Part shown: one piece after another, positions 7,030-13,578 of the stretch
How the letters are laid out: each line of letters starts with the position of its first letter
Numbering within the stretch: position 1 is the stretch's first letter
Assembly (NCBI GenBank): GCA_022745215.1
Contig: JAIIWC010000015.1
Coordinates: forward strand, 1 to 31,456
Source of the DNA: Collinsella sp.
GTDB lineage: Bacteria > Actinomycetota > Coriobacteriia > Coriobacteriales > Coriobacteriaceae
DNA length: 31,456 nucleotides
Reading direction: 5' to 3'
Position numbers and translations under genes: made by a program
Notes under the pieces: generated by a model
Database searches by the model: none
Told to the model about the DNA's origin: nothing
Seen by the model: only the letters and a program-made list of their open reading frames with translations

Positions 7030-9060
7030 CTACAGCTCGTTGGCCGCGTGATACGCCGTGCGAATGGCGCTCGCGATGTCGGCGGTGCGCTCGCCCGAGC
7101 AGTCGCCCACGCAGGTCACGGGCACCGTCACGCCATCCAGGTCAAACGCGTTGGCCTTGGAGCCCACGGCCATCACCACGTAATCGCAGGCGATCTTCAC
7201 CGGCTCCTCGGGGCCGTCCTCGGTGGTGTGCACGGCCTCCACGCCCTCGTCGGTAATGGCGGTCAGGCGGGTCTTAACGTGCTGTTCCACGTTGTGGGCG
7301 GCGAAGTCGCTCATGATCAGCGGCAGAATGGTCTCGGACTCGCCCGCGGCAATCTTGTCGAGCATCTCGACGATCGCCACCTCGCAGCCGCGCTGCAGCA
7401 GGTACTCGGCAGTCTCGGTGCCCACCAGGCCACCGCCAATGACGGCGACGCGCCCGCTGAGCTCCACCTTGCCGGCCAGCACGTCCCAGCTCGAGACGAC
7501 CTTGTTCGAGTCGGCACCCGGAACGGGGATGACCACGTCGTGCGCGCCCACAGCCACAATCGCGGCGTCGGCGGCGTTGAGATCCTCGGCCGTAGCGGCA
7601 TGGTTGAGCTCGACCTTCACGCCCAGGCCGGGCAGAATCTTCTCGTAATACTCGACCGAGCGCATAATCTCATCCTTGCGCGGAGGCGCGGCCGCCAGCA
7701 CAATCTGGCCGCCCAAGTGATCGCTCGCCTCATAGACGGTCACGTCGTAGCCGCGCTTGGCCGCCACGCGTGCGGCCTCCAGGCCGGCGATGCCGCCGCC
7801 CACCACGGCGATCTTCTTGTCGCCCTCGCCCGGCTTAATGGCGATGGTCGCCTCGTCGCCGTTCTCGGCGTTGAGCACGCACGAGATGTACTTGCGGTTT
7901 TGAATCGCGTCGACGCAGCCCTTGTTGCAGTTGAGGCACTCGCGGATGGGCTCGCCGGTCGCGGCCTTCAGCGCAATGTCGGGGTCGCACATGAGCGAGC
8001 GGCCATAGGCGATAATGTCGGCCGCGCCGTCCTCAAGAATCTTCTCGCCGGCCTCGACCGAAACAACACGGCCGACGGTTGCCACCGGCACGGAGACCAG
8101 GGCCTTGACGCGCTCGGCCACGGGCAGCGTCCAGTTGTAGGGCATGGCACCCATGGGCGGAATGGTGTCGCCCATGTTGCCGGTGTGGTTGGCCTGCGCG
8201 ACCTGGATCATGTCGATGCCCGCGCCCTCGAGCAGCTTGGCAAACTCGCAGGCCTCGTCGGGCTGCAGGCCACCCTTGCCGCGCGGCGTGCCGTCGGGGT
8301 TCTCCATGATCACGGGGAGCTTGTACTCCACCATCAGCTGCGGCGCGGCTTCCTTAATGGCGGCGACGACCTCGAGCGCATAGCGAACGCGGTTCTCGAA
8401 CGAGCCACCGTACTCGTCGGTGCGCTGGTTGAGGATGGCCGAGCACAGCGAACCCACCAGACGGTCGCCGTGGACCTCGATGGCGTCGATGCCGGCCTGC
8501 TGCGCGCGAGCGGCCGAGGCGGCGATGGCCTCCTTGATCTGGGTGAGCTGCTCTACGCTCGCCTCGTTCACAAAGTGCTGCATATCGTGGTGCAACTTGG
8601 CGTAGGCCTGCTTGCGGATCTCGTTGGACTCGGCCATCTTGGCGGCAAAGGTCTCCTCGTCGCCGGCGGCCTTGGCCTCCTGCGCAGCCTTGGCGGCGGC
8701 CATGGAACCCATGACCATGCGGCCGACGCCGGGCACGTCGTACTCGGGGTGGAACAGCTGCAGCGCGACCTTGGCGCCGTGCTTGTGAACGGCGTCGGCC
8801 AGCGCCTTAAACGTGGGGATCTGGGCGTCGGTCGCCAACTTGGGCGTGGGGCTTGCGGTCATAACGGGAGCAACGTCGCCGATGACGATGTAGCTCACGC
8901 CGCCACGGGCCAGGCGCTCGTAAAAAGCCAGGCTGCGCTCGCCGATGGAGCCGTCGCGCTCCTCATAGCCGGTGGTTAGCGGCGGGAACATAATGCGGTT
9001 TTTGAGCTCAAGGGGGCCAACCGTAATGGGCTGGAGCAGCTTGGATGCGGGTGCGGTCAT
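7030..9060 (-). CDS. NADH:flavin oxidoreductase / 2-enoate reductase family FAD-FMN-[4Fe-4S] enzyme
   Basis: A 676-residue protein with the layout of 2,4-dienoyl-CoA reductase, 2-enoate reductase and BaiCD/BaiH enzymes. An old-yellow-enzyme TIM barrel (FMN) occupies about residues 1-350. A [4Fe-4S] Cys cluster (CLNCNKGC plus a later Cys) lies near 374-395. An FAD domain starts at about 412 (VVGGGIAGLEAA) and a nested NAD(P) site at about 537 (VIGGGLVGTETA). The barrel keeps NQRTDEYGGSFENR, but the preceding motif reads HGDRLVGSLCS instead of the usual HGYL form. An Ala/Glu-rich helical insertion lies near residues 120-160. It probably reduces an activated C=C bond; the substrate cannot be read from sequence. 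I chose the ATG at 9060 because AGAGGA sits 6 bases upstream, whereas it abuts the ATG at 9066. Confidence 0.88.
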   Translation of the reverse strand: MTAPASKLLQPITVGPLELKNRIMFPPLTTGYEERDGSIGERSLAFYERLARGGVSYIVIGDVAPVMTASPTPKLATDAQIPTFKALADAVHKHGAKVALQLFHPEYDVPGVGRMVMGSMAAAKAAQEAKAAGDEETFAAKMAESNEIRKQAYAKLHHDMQHFVNEASVEQLTQIKEAIAASAARAQQAGIDAIEVHGDRLVGSLCSAILNQRTDEYGGSFENRVRYALEVVAAIKEAAPQLMVEYKLPVIMENPDGTPRGKGGLQPDEACEFAKLLEGAGIDMIQVAQANHTGNMGDTIPPMGAMPYNWTLPVAERVKALVSVPVATVGRVVSVEAGEKILEDGAADIIAYGRSLMCDPDIALKAATGEPIRECLNCNKGCVDAIQNRKYISCVLNAENGDEATIAIKPGEGDKKIAVVGGGIAGLEAARVAAKRGYDVTVYEASDHLGGQIVLAAAPPRKDEIMRSVEYYEKILPGLGVKVELNHAATAEDLNAADAAIVAVGAHDVVIPVPGADSNKVVSSWDVLAGKVELSGRVAVIGGGLVGTETAEYLLQRGCEVAIVEMLDKIAAGESETILPLIMSDFAAHNVEQHVKTRLTAITDEGVEAVHTTEDGPEEPVKIACDYVVMAVGSKANAFDLDGVTVPVTCVGDCSGERTADIASAIRTAYHAANEL

Positions 9061-9197
9061 GGACATTCCTCTCTTGTAGGCGCGGCGGCGATGTTGCCGC
9101 GTAGTTGTTTAGAGGATATGGCATGGGAGCACAGCGGCGCAACGGAAATCGGCAGACAGCAGGTAGCGGCAGGTGGATGGGGCGGGGCGGCCCGTCG

Positions 9198-9500
9198 GTT
9201 TGTCTCGATCTGTAACACCTACAGGCCAAAAACGACCCTAGATGTTACAGATCGAGACAAACCAACCCGGCCCGCTAGAACATCTAAATCTGTAACAGCT
9301 ACTCGGCAAAATCCATCCCTCGTGTTACAGAATTAGATAAACGGGGGCCGGCTGCCGAAAAATCTCGTTCTGTAACATCTATCGGCCAAAAACGGCCCCA
9401 CGTGTTACAGATCAAGACATTCCCCTCGGCCCATCCTCAACAATCTCAATCCGTAACATCTAGGCCCGCTTTTGACCCCTACCCGTTACAGATTGAGATT
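9198..9500. repeat. Array of four 80-bp palindromic units with fixed 25-nt spacers
   Basis: Four imperfect inverted repeats follow one another at 80, 80 and 81 bp. Arms are 9198-9217/9243-9262 (20-bp perfect), 9282-9297/9323-9338, 9363-9377/9403-9417 and 9442-9458/9484-9500. All share the inner box CTGTAACA (CCGTAACA in the fourth unit), then exactly 25 nt, then TGTTACAG (CGTTACAG in the fourth). Outer arms extend as TCTCGAT/ATCGAGA-like sequence. Spacers differ but often begin with CTA after one base and contain CAAAA. The array ends in GAGATTTTGTTTGAGA. It lies between the 5' end of the flavoprotein gene and the 3' end of the AlbA-type gene. Confidence 0.93.
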
Positions 9501-9546
9501 TTGTTTGAGATTTGCCGAGGGACTATATCCACGCGTCATCGAAGCC

Positions 9547-9612
9547 ACTGCGACAGAAGTGCGACATTACTGCGACAGAAGTGCGACATTACTGCGACAG
9601 AGGTGCGAAATA
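9547..9612. repeat. Three tandem 22-bp direct repeats
   Basis: The unit ACTGCGACAGAAGTGCGACATT occurs at 9547-9568 and 9569-9590, and in a slightly changed form at 9591-9612. Inside each unit the half-motif TGCGACA occurs twice. The repeats sit just beyond the stop codon of the AlbA-type gene and before the palindrome array. Their function is unknown. Confidence 0.9.
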
Positions 9613-9623
9613 GATCGACCACC

Positions 9624-11066
9624 TTACCTTATCGTGTAGAACTGTTTTGGGTCGTTATGGGATGAGCCGTGCCATTCGAGCAGCCCGTCTTCCTCAATTA
9701 ACTTACCAAGCACCCGGCTTGCTGTGCGGCGATTTCTCCCGATGTGCGCTGCAAGCTCCCTTGCTGTCACCCTTCCGTTCGCAAAGGCCAACCTGACGGC
9801 GGCGAGCTCATACTCCCCCAATGAGGCGATCACCTCCGGTGATACCTTGTCCTCGAGAGCCTCGCTTCTCCTTACGGTTCTGGCAACGATATTGTTCTCA
9901 AGCGTTAGCTGAACCCTTGCCCCATCAGGTTCCGTGTAGACCGGATCATTGAGCAGAGAGTTTTGCATCTCGGTATAAATGCGCTTGACGCCCTCGTTTA
10001 GCTCCCGAACCCAACCAAATTCAACCAGCGTGCGCGCGATGCGTGGGTTGCGCGAGTAACGAGTGGTCCTCATGTTGTCGAGCGTCACGATATTGGGAAG
10101 CGCGCCTGGACTGATGATTTCCAAACGGTCGTCGAACATCGAGACCCGGATGTAGTCGCCGCGAAACGAGTAGTCGCGATGTGTCACCGCGTTGACCAAG
10201 CCCTCGAACCAGGCGAACTCAGGATACTCAGGCACGGTCTGGAATTTCCCGTCGGGCCCCAGGAACTGAAATTCGCGGAGCATGCTCGAGATGAGTTCGT
10301 AGGCGTCTTGGATCACCTTAGGCAGCGGCCCACAGAAGCTTCGTTCTTTCGTGATGTTGAGACGCTCGCCCGTCTCCATTTTGACGCCGTCGTAGCGCAG
10401 GACACGGACTCGCGCCTGTGGCATCATCGCGGACGGATCCAGCGCGAATAGCAGGGCTCCAGCAACGGTCAGCTTTCCGTCACGCATAAAACGACGACTT
10501 CTAAGGACCTGCTCGTCGGAAACTTCGGTTCCAAGAATCCCTTTGTAGCGATCAAGCACTTCATGGTCCACGTCATCTAGGGAGGAATCCTCAACAAGCT
10601 CGTCCTCGAAGATTCTCTGCCCCTTATCGTACTCGAGGGCAAATACCTGTTCGCGGCTGAGCCTCACGCTCTTGTCGTCCTGCCGCAAGAAAACCTCGCC
10701 GTCGCTCACGCGAGCAACAGAGTGGTTGGTCGAGGCATCGATGTCCAAAACGAGAACGAAGTCCTCCTCGCCCGAAGAATTGACCACGGGGATTCGGTCT
10801 TTGCGGACAATAGGGGTTGGCGTGCAAGTCGTGAGCGCAGCGCGCTCGAATTTCTCAATGTCGCGCGCGCCGTTACGCTTGAAGCCCGTTACCTCACCAT
10901 TATCCTCGATACCGATAACGAGCTTGCCTCCCGCCGAGTTGGCGAATGCACTAATATGCTTCGCAATCTCCTTGTCATCCTTGCGGGCGCTCTTTCGATC
11001 GAAGTACTGATTCTCCCTGAGAGTGGAAAATAGAATCACATCGTTTGTCGCAATGGGTTGCTGCAT
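9624..11066 (-). CDS. AlbA_2 (Schlafen-like) / ATP-binding / winged-helix regulator-type protein
   Basis: A 480-residue protein. Residues about 16-120 form an AlbA_2 (Schlafen AAA-4-like) domain with KDDKEIAKHISAFANSAGG and GIEDNGEV. The middle (about 285-350) resembles an HATPase_c_4 ATP-binding region, with FEGLVNAVTHRDYSFRGD and a GVKRIYTEM segment. The last 60 residues look like a winged helix (VTARELAAHIGRNRRTASRVLGKL). Such proteins are usually annotated as transcriptional regulators or divergent ATPases, and their targets are mostly unknown. I chose the ATG at 11066 because AAGGAGG lies 5 bases upstream; the ATG at 11090 has no such site. The gene is less GC-rich than its neighbours and is bracketed by palindromic arrays of the same family, which suggests acquisition. 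Confidence 0.8.
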   Translation of the reverse strand: MQQPIATNDVILFSTLRENQYFDRKSARKDDKEIAKHISAFANSAGGKLVIGIEDNGEVTGFKRNGARDIEKFERAALTTCTPTPIVRKDRIPVVNSSGEEDFVLVLDIDASTNHSVARVSDGEVFLRQDDKSVRLSREQVFALEYDKGQRIFEDELVEDSSLDDVDHEVLDRYKGILGTEVSDEQVLRSRRFMRDGKLTVAGALLFALDPSAMMPQARVRVLRYDGVKMETGERLNITKERSFCGPLPKVIQDAYELISSMLREFQFLGPDGKFQTVPEYPEFAWFEGLVNAVTHRDYSFRGDYIRVSMFDDRLEIISPGALPNIVTLDNMRTTRYSRNPRIARTLVEFGWVRELNEGVKRIYTEMQNSLLNDPVYTEPDGARVQLTLENNIVARTVRRSEALEDKVSPEVIASLGEYELAAVRLAFANGRVTARELAAHIGRNRRTASRVLGKLIEEDGLLEWHGSSHNDPKQFYTIR

Positions 11067-11321
11067 TGCCGCCTCCTTACATGGCTCCATAAAGAAGTGT
11101 AAGTCAAAGGCATCGTATAGACGGCCCCTACATAGCGGCCCCTTTATTGTTTTTAAGACGTCACTGTTTCTAGTTAAGGATCGTTAAGGGTCGTCGCAGC
11201 TCCTTCCAATTGGAGTCTATCAATCGACAAGTCAATCCATCCGGCCCGTGATTATCGATAGCCCGTCCGCCTCACATAATAAAAAGAGTCAAGATTCACT
11301 CATAAAGGAGAGCAACAACAA
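11067..11321. promoter_or_regulatory. Upstream region of the AlbA-type gene
   Basis: This 255-base AT-rich spacer carries the ribosome binding site AAGGAGG (complement of 11072-11078) and presumably the promoter of the minus-strand AlbA-type gene. A short direct repeat GTTAAGG-ATC / GTTAAGG-GTC is seen near 11175-11195. I see no gene and no confident -35/-10 pair. Confidence 0.3.
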
Positions 11322-11466
11322 AATCTCAATCTGTAACAACAACTCGGCAAAATCCGTCCCTCGTGTTACAGATTTAGACAAACGGGGGCCGGCTGCCGGA
11401 AAATCTCGATCTGTAACATCTAGCCGTCCAAATCGGGTCTACGCGTTACAGATCGAGATTTTGTTT
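11322..11466. repeat. Array of two 80-bp palindromic units
   Basis: Two units of the 9198-9500 family occur exactly 80 bp apart. CTGTAACA lies at 11331-11338 and 11411-11418. Each is followed by 25 nt and then TGTTACAG (11364-11371) or CGTTACAG (11444-11451). The second has 18-bp outer arms with one mismatch and ends in GAGATTTTGTTTGAGA, like array 1. The first unit, with its spacer and linker, closely matches unit 2 of the first array (9291-9380), with about six differences over 80 bp. It lies between the AlbA-type gene and the terminator of the tRNA. Confidence 0.92.
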
Positions 11467-11507
11467 GAGAGGTTGAGAATTGGACCGAAAACACGGTCCC
11501 GGAATAA

Positions 11508-11538
11508 CAAAAAAGCTCGCCGGCTAGGCCGACGAGCT
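11508..11538 (-). terminator. Intrinsic terminator of the initiator tRNA
   Basis: On the minus strand an 11-bp stem forms between AGCTCGTCGGC (complement of 11528-11538) and GCCGGCGAGCT (complement of 11514-11524), with one G-T pair. A run of T follows (plus-strand A-tract 11508-11514). It starts 10 bases past the CCA end of the tRNA. Confidence 0.87.
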
Positions 11539-11547
11539 GCAAATTCT

Positions 11548-11624
11548 TGGTCGCGGGGGCAGGATTTGAACCTACGACCTCCGGGTTATGAGCCCGGCGA
11601 GCTACCAGACTGCTCCACCCCGCA
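11548..11624 (-). tRNA. Initiator tRNA-Met (anticodon CAT)
   Basis: This 77-nt cloverleaf has an encoded CCA end. The anticodon CAT is the complement of 11588-11590. The anticodon stem is CCGGG-CTCATAA-CCCGG, with the three consecutive G-C pairs typical of initiator tRNA. The D-arm GGAGCAGTCTGGTAGCTC is also initiator-like. The first acceptor pair reads T1-G72, a wobble, where E. coli has the C1-A72 mismatch. A weak first pair is the hallmark that allows formylation. It has its own promoter and terminator. Confidence 0.95.
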
Positions 11625-11655
11625 ATGTCTGGGCGCCTCATGTGCGCAAGAAAGA

Positions 11656-11684
11656 ATATTACGCGTGAGTTCGGTGAACGGCAA
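11656..11684 (-). promoter_or_regulatory. Promoter of the initiator tRNA
   Basis: Read on the minus strand: -35 TTGCCG (complement of 11679-11684), a 17-bp spacer, and -10 TAATAT (complement of 11656-11661). The predicted start is about 25 bases before the mature tRNA 5' end at 11624. Spacing and hexamers fit a housekeeping sigma factor. Confidence 0.65.
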
Positions 11685-11821
11685 GGAAAATCTCGTAGAG
11701 CATAATTCCTTCATATTTAGAACTCCTCAGCCCCTATCACCGTGAACGAATCGCAGCCGAGCGCCGCCGGCGGCGCGTATACAATGGTGCGCGTCCTTTT
11801 ACGCCGACACCTGGAGTAGAC

Positions 11822-12595
11822 ATGCTGCTCGCTATCGATATGGGAAACACGCAGACGGCCATGGGCCTGTTTGACGGAGACGAGCTGGTGCAGTCGTGGC
11901 GCATGCCCACCGACCGCTCCTATACCGCCGACGAGATCCACGTGCGCCTGATGGGCTTCTTTAAGATGTACGACCTCTCGCTCGGCGCGGTCGACGCGAT
12001 CGCCTTTGCCGGCGTGGTGCCGCAGCTCTCGCGCGAGTGGCACGCCGTGGCCAACCGCATCGCGGCAGACGCCATCGTCATTGGGCAGCAGACGGCGGCC
12101 GTGACCAAGCTGCGGGCGGCGCGTCCCCAGGCCGTTGGTGCCGACCGCATCGCCAACGCCGTCGCTGCCGAGACCTTCTACGGCGCTCCGGCGATCGTGG
12201 TGGACTTTGGCACCGCAACCAATATCGACGTTATCGACGAGGACGGCTATTACATTGGCGGAGCGATTGCGCCGGGCATCCGCATTTCGATGGACGCGCT
12301 CGCCGCCCGAGCCGCCAAGCTCGCTAGCGTTCCGCTCGAGGCGCCCGAGCACGCCATCGGCCGCGATACCGAGGAGTGCATCAAGGTCGGCGCCGTAACG
12401 GGCGCCGCCGCCATGGCCGAGGGCCTGGTCGCGCGCATGAAGCGCGAGCTGGGGCGCGAGGACGCCACCGTTATCGCCACGGGCGGTCTCGCCGGCATCG
12501 TCGCCGATTCGACCGATGCCTTCGACGTGGTCGACGGGCAACTCACCATCAAGGGCATCTGCGAAATCTACCGCCGCATGCAGGAGCTGGGATAG
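11822..12595 (+). CDS. coaX: Type III pantothenate kinase
   Basis: A 257-residue CoaX of standard length. It phosphorylates pantothenate in the first step of coenzyme A synthesis in the cytosol. CoaX enzymes are known to use the ASKHA fold and to escape CoA feedback. Visible motifs are the N-terminal phosphate-binding AIDMGNTQTAMG (residues 4-15), VGADRIANAVAA near 104-115, and VVDFGTATNIDVI followed by GGAIAPGI. GGAG lies 5 bases before the ATG, and TACAAT at 11780-11785 could be a -10. The gene converges on the biotin-ligase-like gene across a palindrome-rich gap. Confidence 0.95.
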   Translation: MLLAIDMGNTQTAMGLFDGDELVQSWRMPTDRSYTADEIHVRLMGFFKMYDLSLGAVDAIAFAGVVPQLSREWHAVANRIAADAIVIGQQTAAVTKLRAARPQAVGADRIANAVAAETFYGAPAIVVDFGTATNIDVIDEDGYYIGGAIAPGIRISMDALAARAAKLASVPLEAPEHAIGRDTEECIKVGAVTGAAAMAEGLVARMKRELGREDATVIATGGLAGIVADSTDAFDVVDGQLTIKGICEIYRRMQELG

Positions 12596-12652
12596 AGCAG
12601 GGGCTTAAGTCGAGCACGCCCGATGTCACAGCCCCGCAAACGTTCGCCAAGC

Positions 12653-12778
12653 CTATTCCTCAAAACTGAAAAATTTTCAATTTTGAGGAATAGAGACTCC
12701 TCGAATACGCCCAGCGCAGCGATATCGTGCATGTTTCCTATTCCTCAAAAACGAAAATTATTCAGTTTTGAGGAATAG
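12653..12778. repeat. Pair of 41-bp AT-rich palindromes
   Basis: Two 41-bp palindromes, 12653-12693 and 12738-12778, start 85 bp apart. Both begin CTATTCCTCAAAA and end with the complement TTTTGAGGAATAG. Their centres are AT-rich (CTGAAAAATTTTCAA in the first). They lie in the convergent gap between coaX and the minus-strand ligase-like gene. The arms are unlike those of the 80-bp family, but the paired layout and spacing are similar. Confidence 0.93.
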
Positions 12779-12802
12779 GGCGCTGGCAACCCATTCACCA
12801 GA

Positions 12803-12837
12803 CAAACGAAACCCTCCCCGGCACAGCCGAGGAGGGT
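12803..12837 (-). terminator. Terminator of the biotin-ligase-like / fol group
   Basis: A 12-bp stem with one mismatch forms between ACCCTCCCCGGC (12811-12822) and GCCGAGGAGGGT (12826-12837), with a 3-nt loop. On the minus strand it is followed by the T-rich GGGTTTCGTTTGTC. It may also act on the plus strand for coaX. Confidence 0.7.
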
Positions 12838-12876
12838 CTTGTTGTCATCGCTATCTTTGAGCGCGGGCGCCTCGCG

Positions 12877-13578
12877 TTACAGTCCGCGAATCCGTACGGC
12901 CTCGGGCGGAAACTCCTGCTCGCCGGCATCGGTCTTGATGGTCGCGCGACCCCAGATGTCCAGGCCCGCAAACACACCGACCGCAAGCGGCAAACCGTTG
13001 GGCGACACCGCCGCGACCTGACGACCCAGCAGTGGCACCATGTCAAAGTACTCACCCAGCACCGGAGCCAGCGGGCCGGCGGCGCCCTGCGGGGTGTTCG
13101 CGACGGCAGCCCAGGCATCCACGCGGGCCAGCACGGCGGCGGCCAACGCCTCGATCAGCGCCTCATCTGCCATATCCACGCCAAGCTCGCCCAGCGCCGC
13201 ACGCTCAATATCAACCGTCACCGCGGCAAACATGCCCGCAGCACCGGCACCGCCGTTAACGGCGACGCGCGCGAGCGACGTCTCAAACGCAGGCGCGCCG
13301 CACACGATGTCACTCGGCCACTGGATGCCCACCTTGCCGGCAAGCCCCAGGCCCGGCGTTGCGGCCGTGCCCGCGAGCGCGTCCATCATGCCCATTGCGG
13401 CCACAAACGGCAGGCCGTGGAAGGCGTGCATGTTCACATCCGGGCGCACGACCAGCGAAAACGTCAGCGATGCATCGCCCGCGTTCCACGCGCACCAGCC
13501 CGCGGACACGCCCTCGCGGCCCGCGTCACGCGCCGCGTCGAGCTCGGTGCCAGCGGCAACAGCATTCATCTCGATCAT
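12877..13578 (-). CDS. Degenerate biotin--protein ligase (BirA)-like protein
   Basis: This 233-residue protein has the order of a biotin--[acetyl-CoA-carboxylase] ligase. There is an N-terminal start region (GTELDAARDAG), then SLVVRP at 41-46, a WPSD motif at 87-90, and a C-terminal SH3-like domain (GRQVAAVSPNGLPLAVGVF... to the end). Two catalytic features are missing. The Gly/Arg-rich GRGRRGR biotinyl-AMP loop is absent, with only about 30 residues between the start motif and SLVVRP. The KWPND motif reads QWPSD, so the key Lys is Gln. It may be a non-catalytic relative or carry a different activity. Its ATG follows the TAG of the folP-folK gene with no gap, so the two are coupled. Confidence 0.65.
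   Translation of the reverse strand: MIEMNAVAAGTELDAARDAGREGVSAGWCAWNAGDASLTFSLVVRPDVNMHAFHGLPFVAAMGMMDALAGTAATPGLGLAGKVGIQWPSDIVCGAPAFETSLARVAVNGGAGAAGMFAAVTVDIERAALGELGVDMADEALIEALAAAVLARVDAWAAVANTPQGAAGPLAPVLGEYFDMVPLLGRQVAAVSPNGLPLAVGVFAGLDIWGRATIKTDAGEQEFPPEAVRIRGL

Noticed and set aside
7048..8979. Plus-strand 643-codon frame opposite the flavoprotein
   Set aside because: It is an antisense shadow of the oxidoreductase. The minus strand has FAD, FMN and Fe-S motifs with a fitting RBS and terminator.
9198..9500. Possible CRISPR array
   Set aside because: The units are palindromes whose arms vary, the linkers and spacers are alike in part between units, and no cas gene is present. The fixed spacer length looked CRISPR-like at first.
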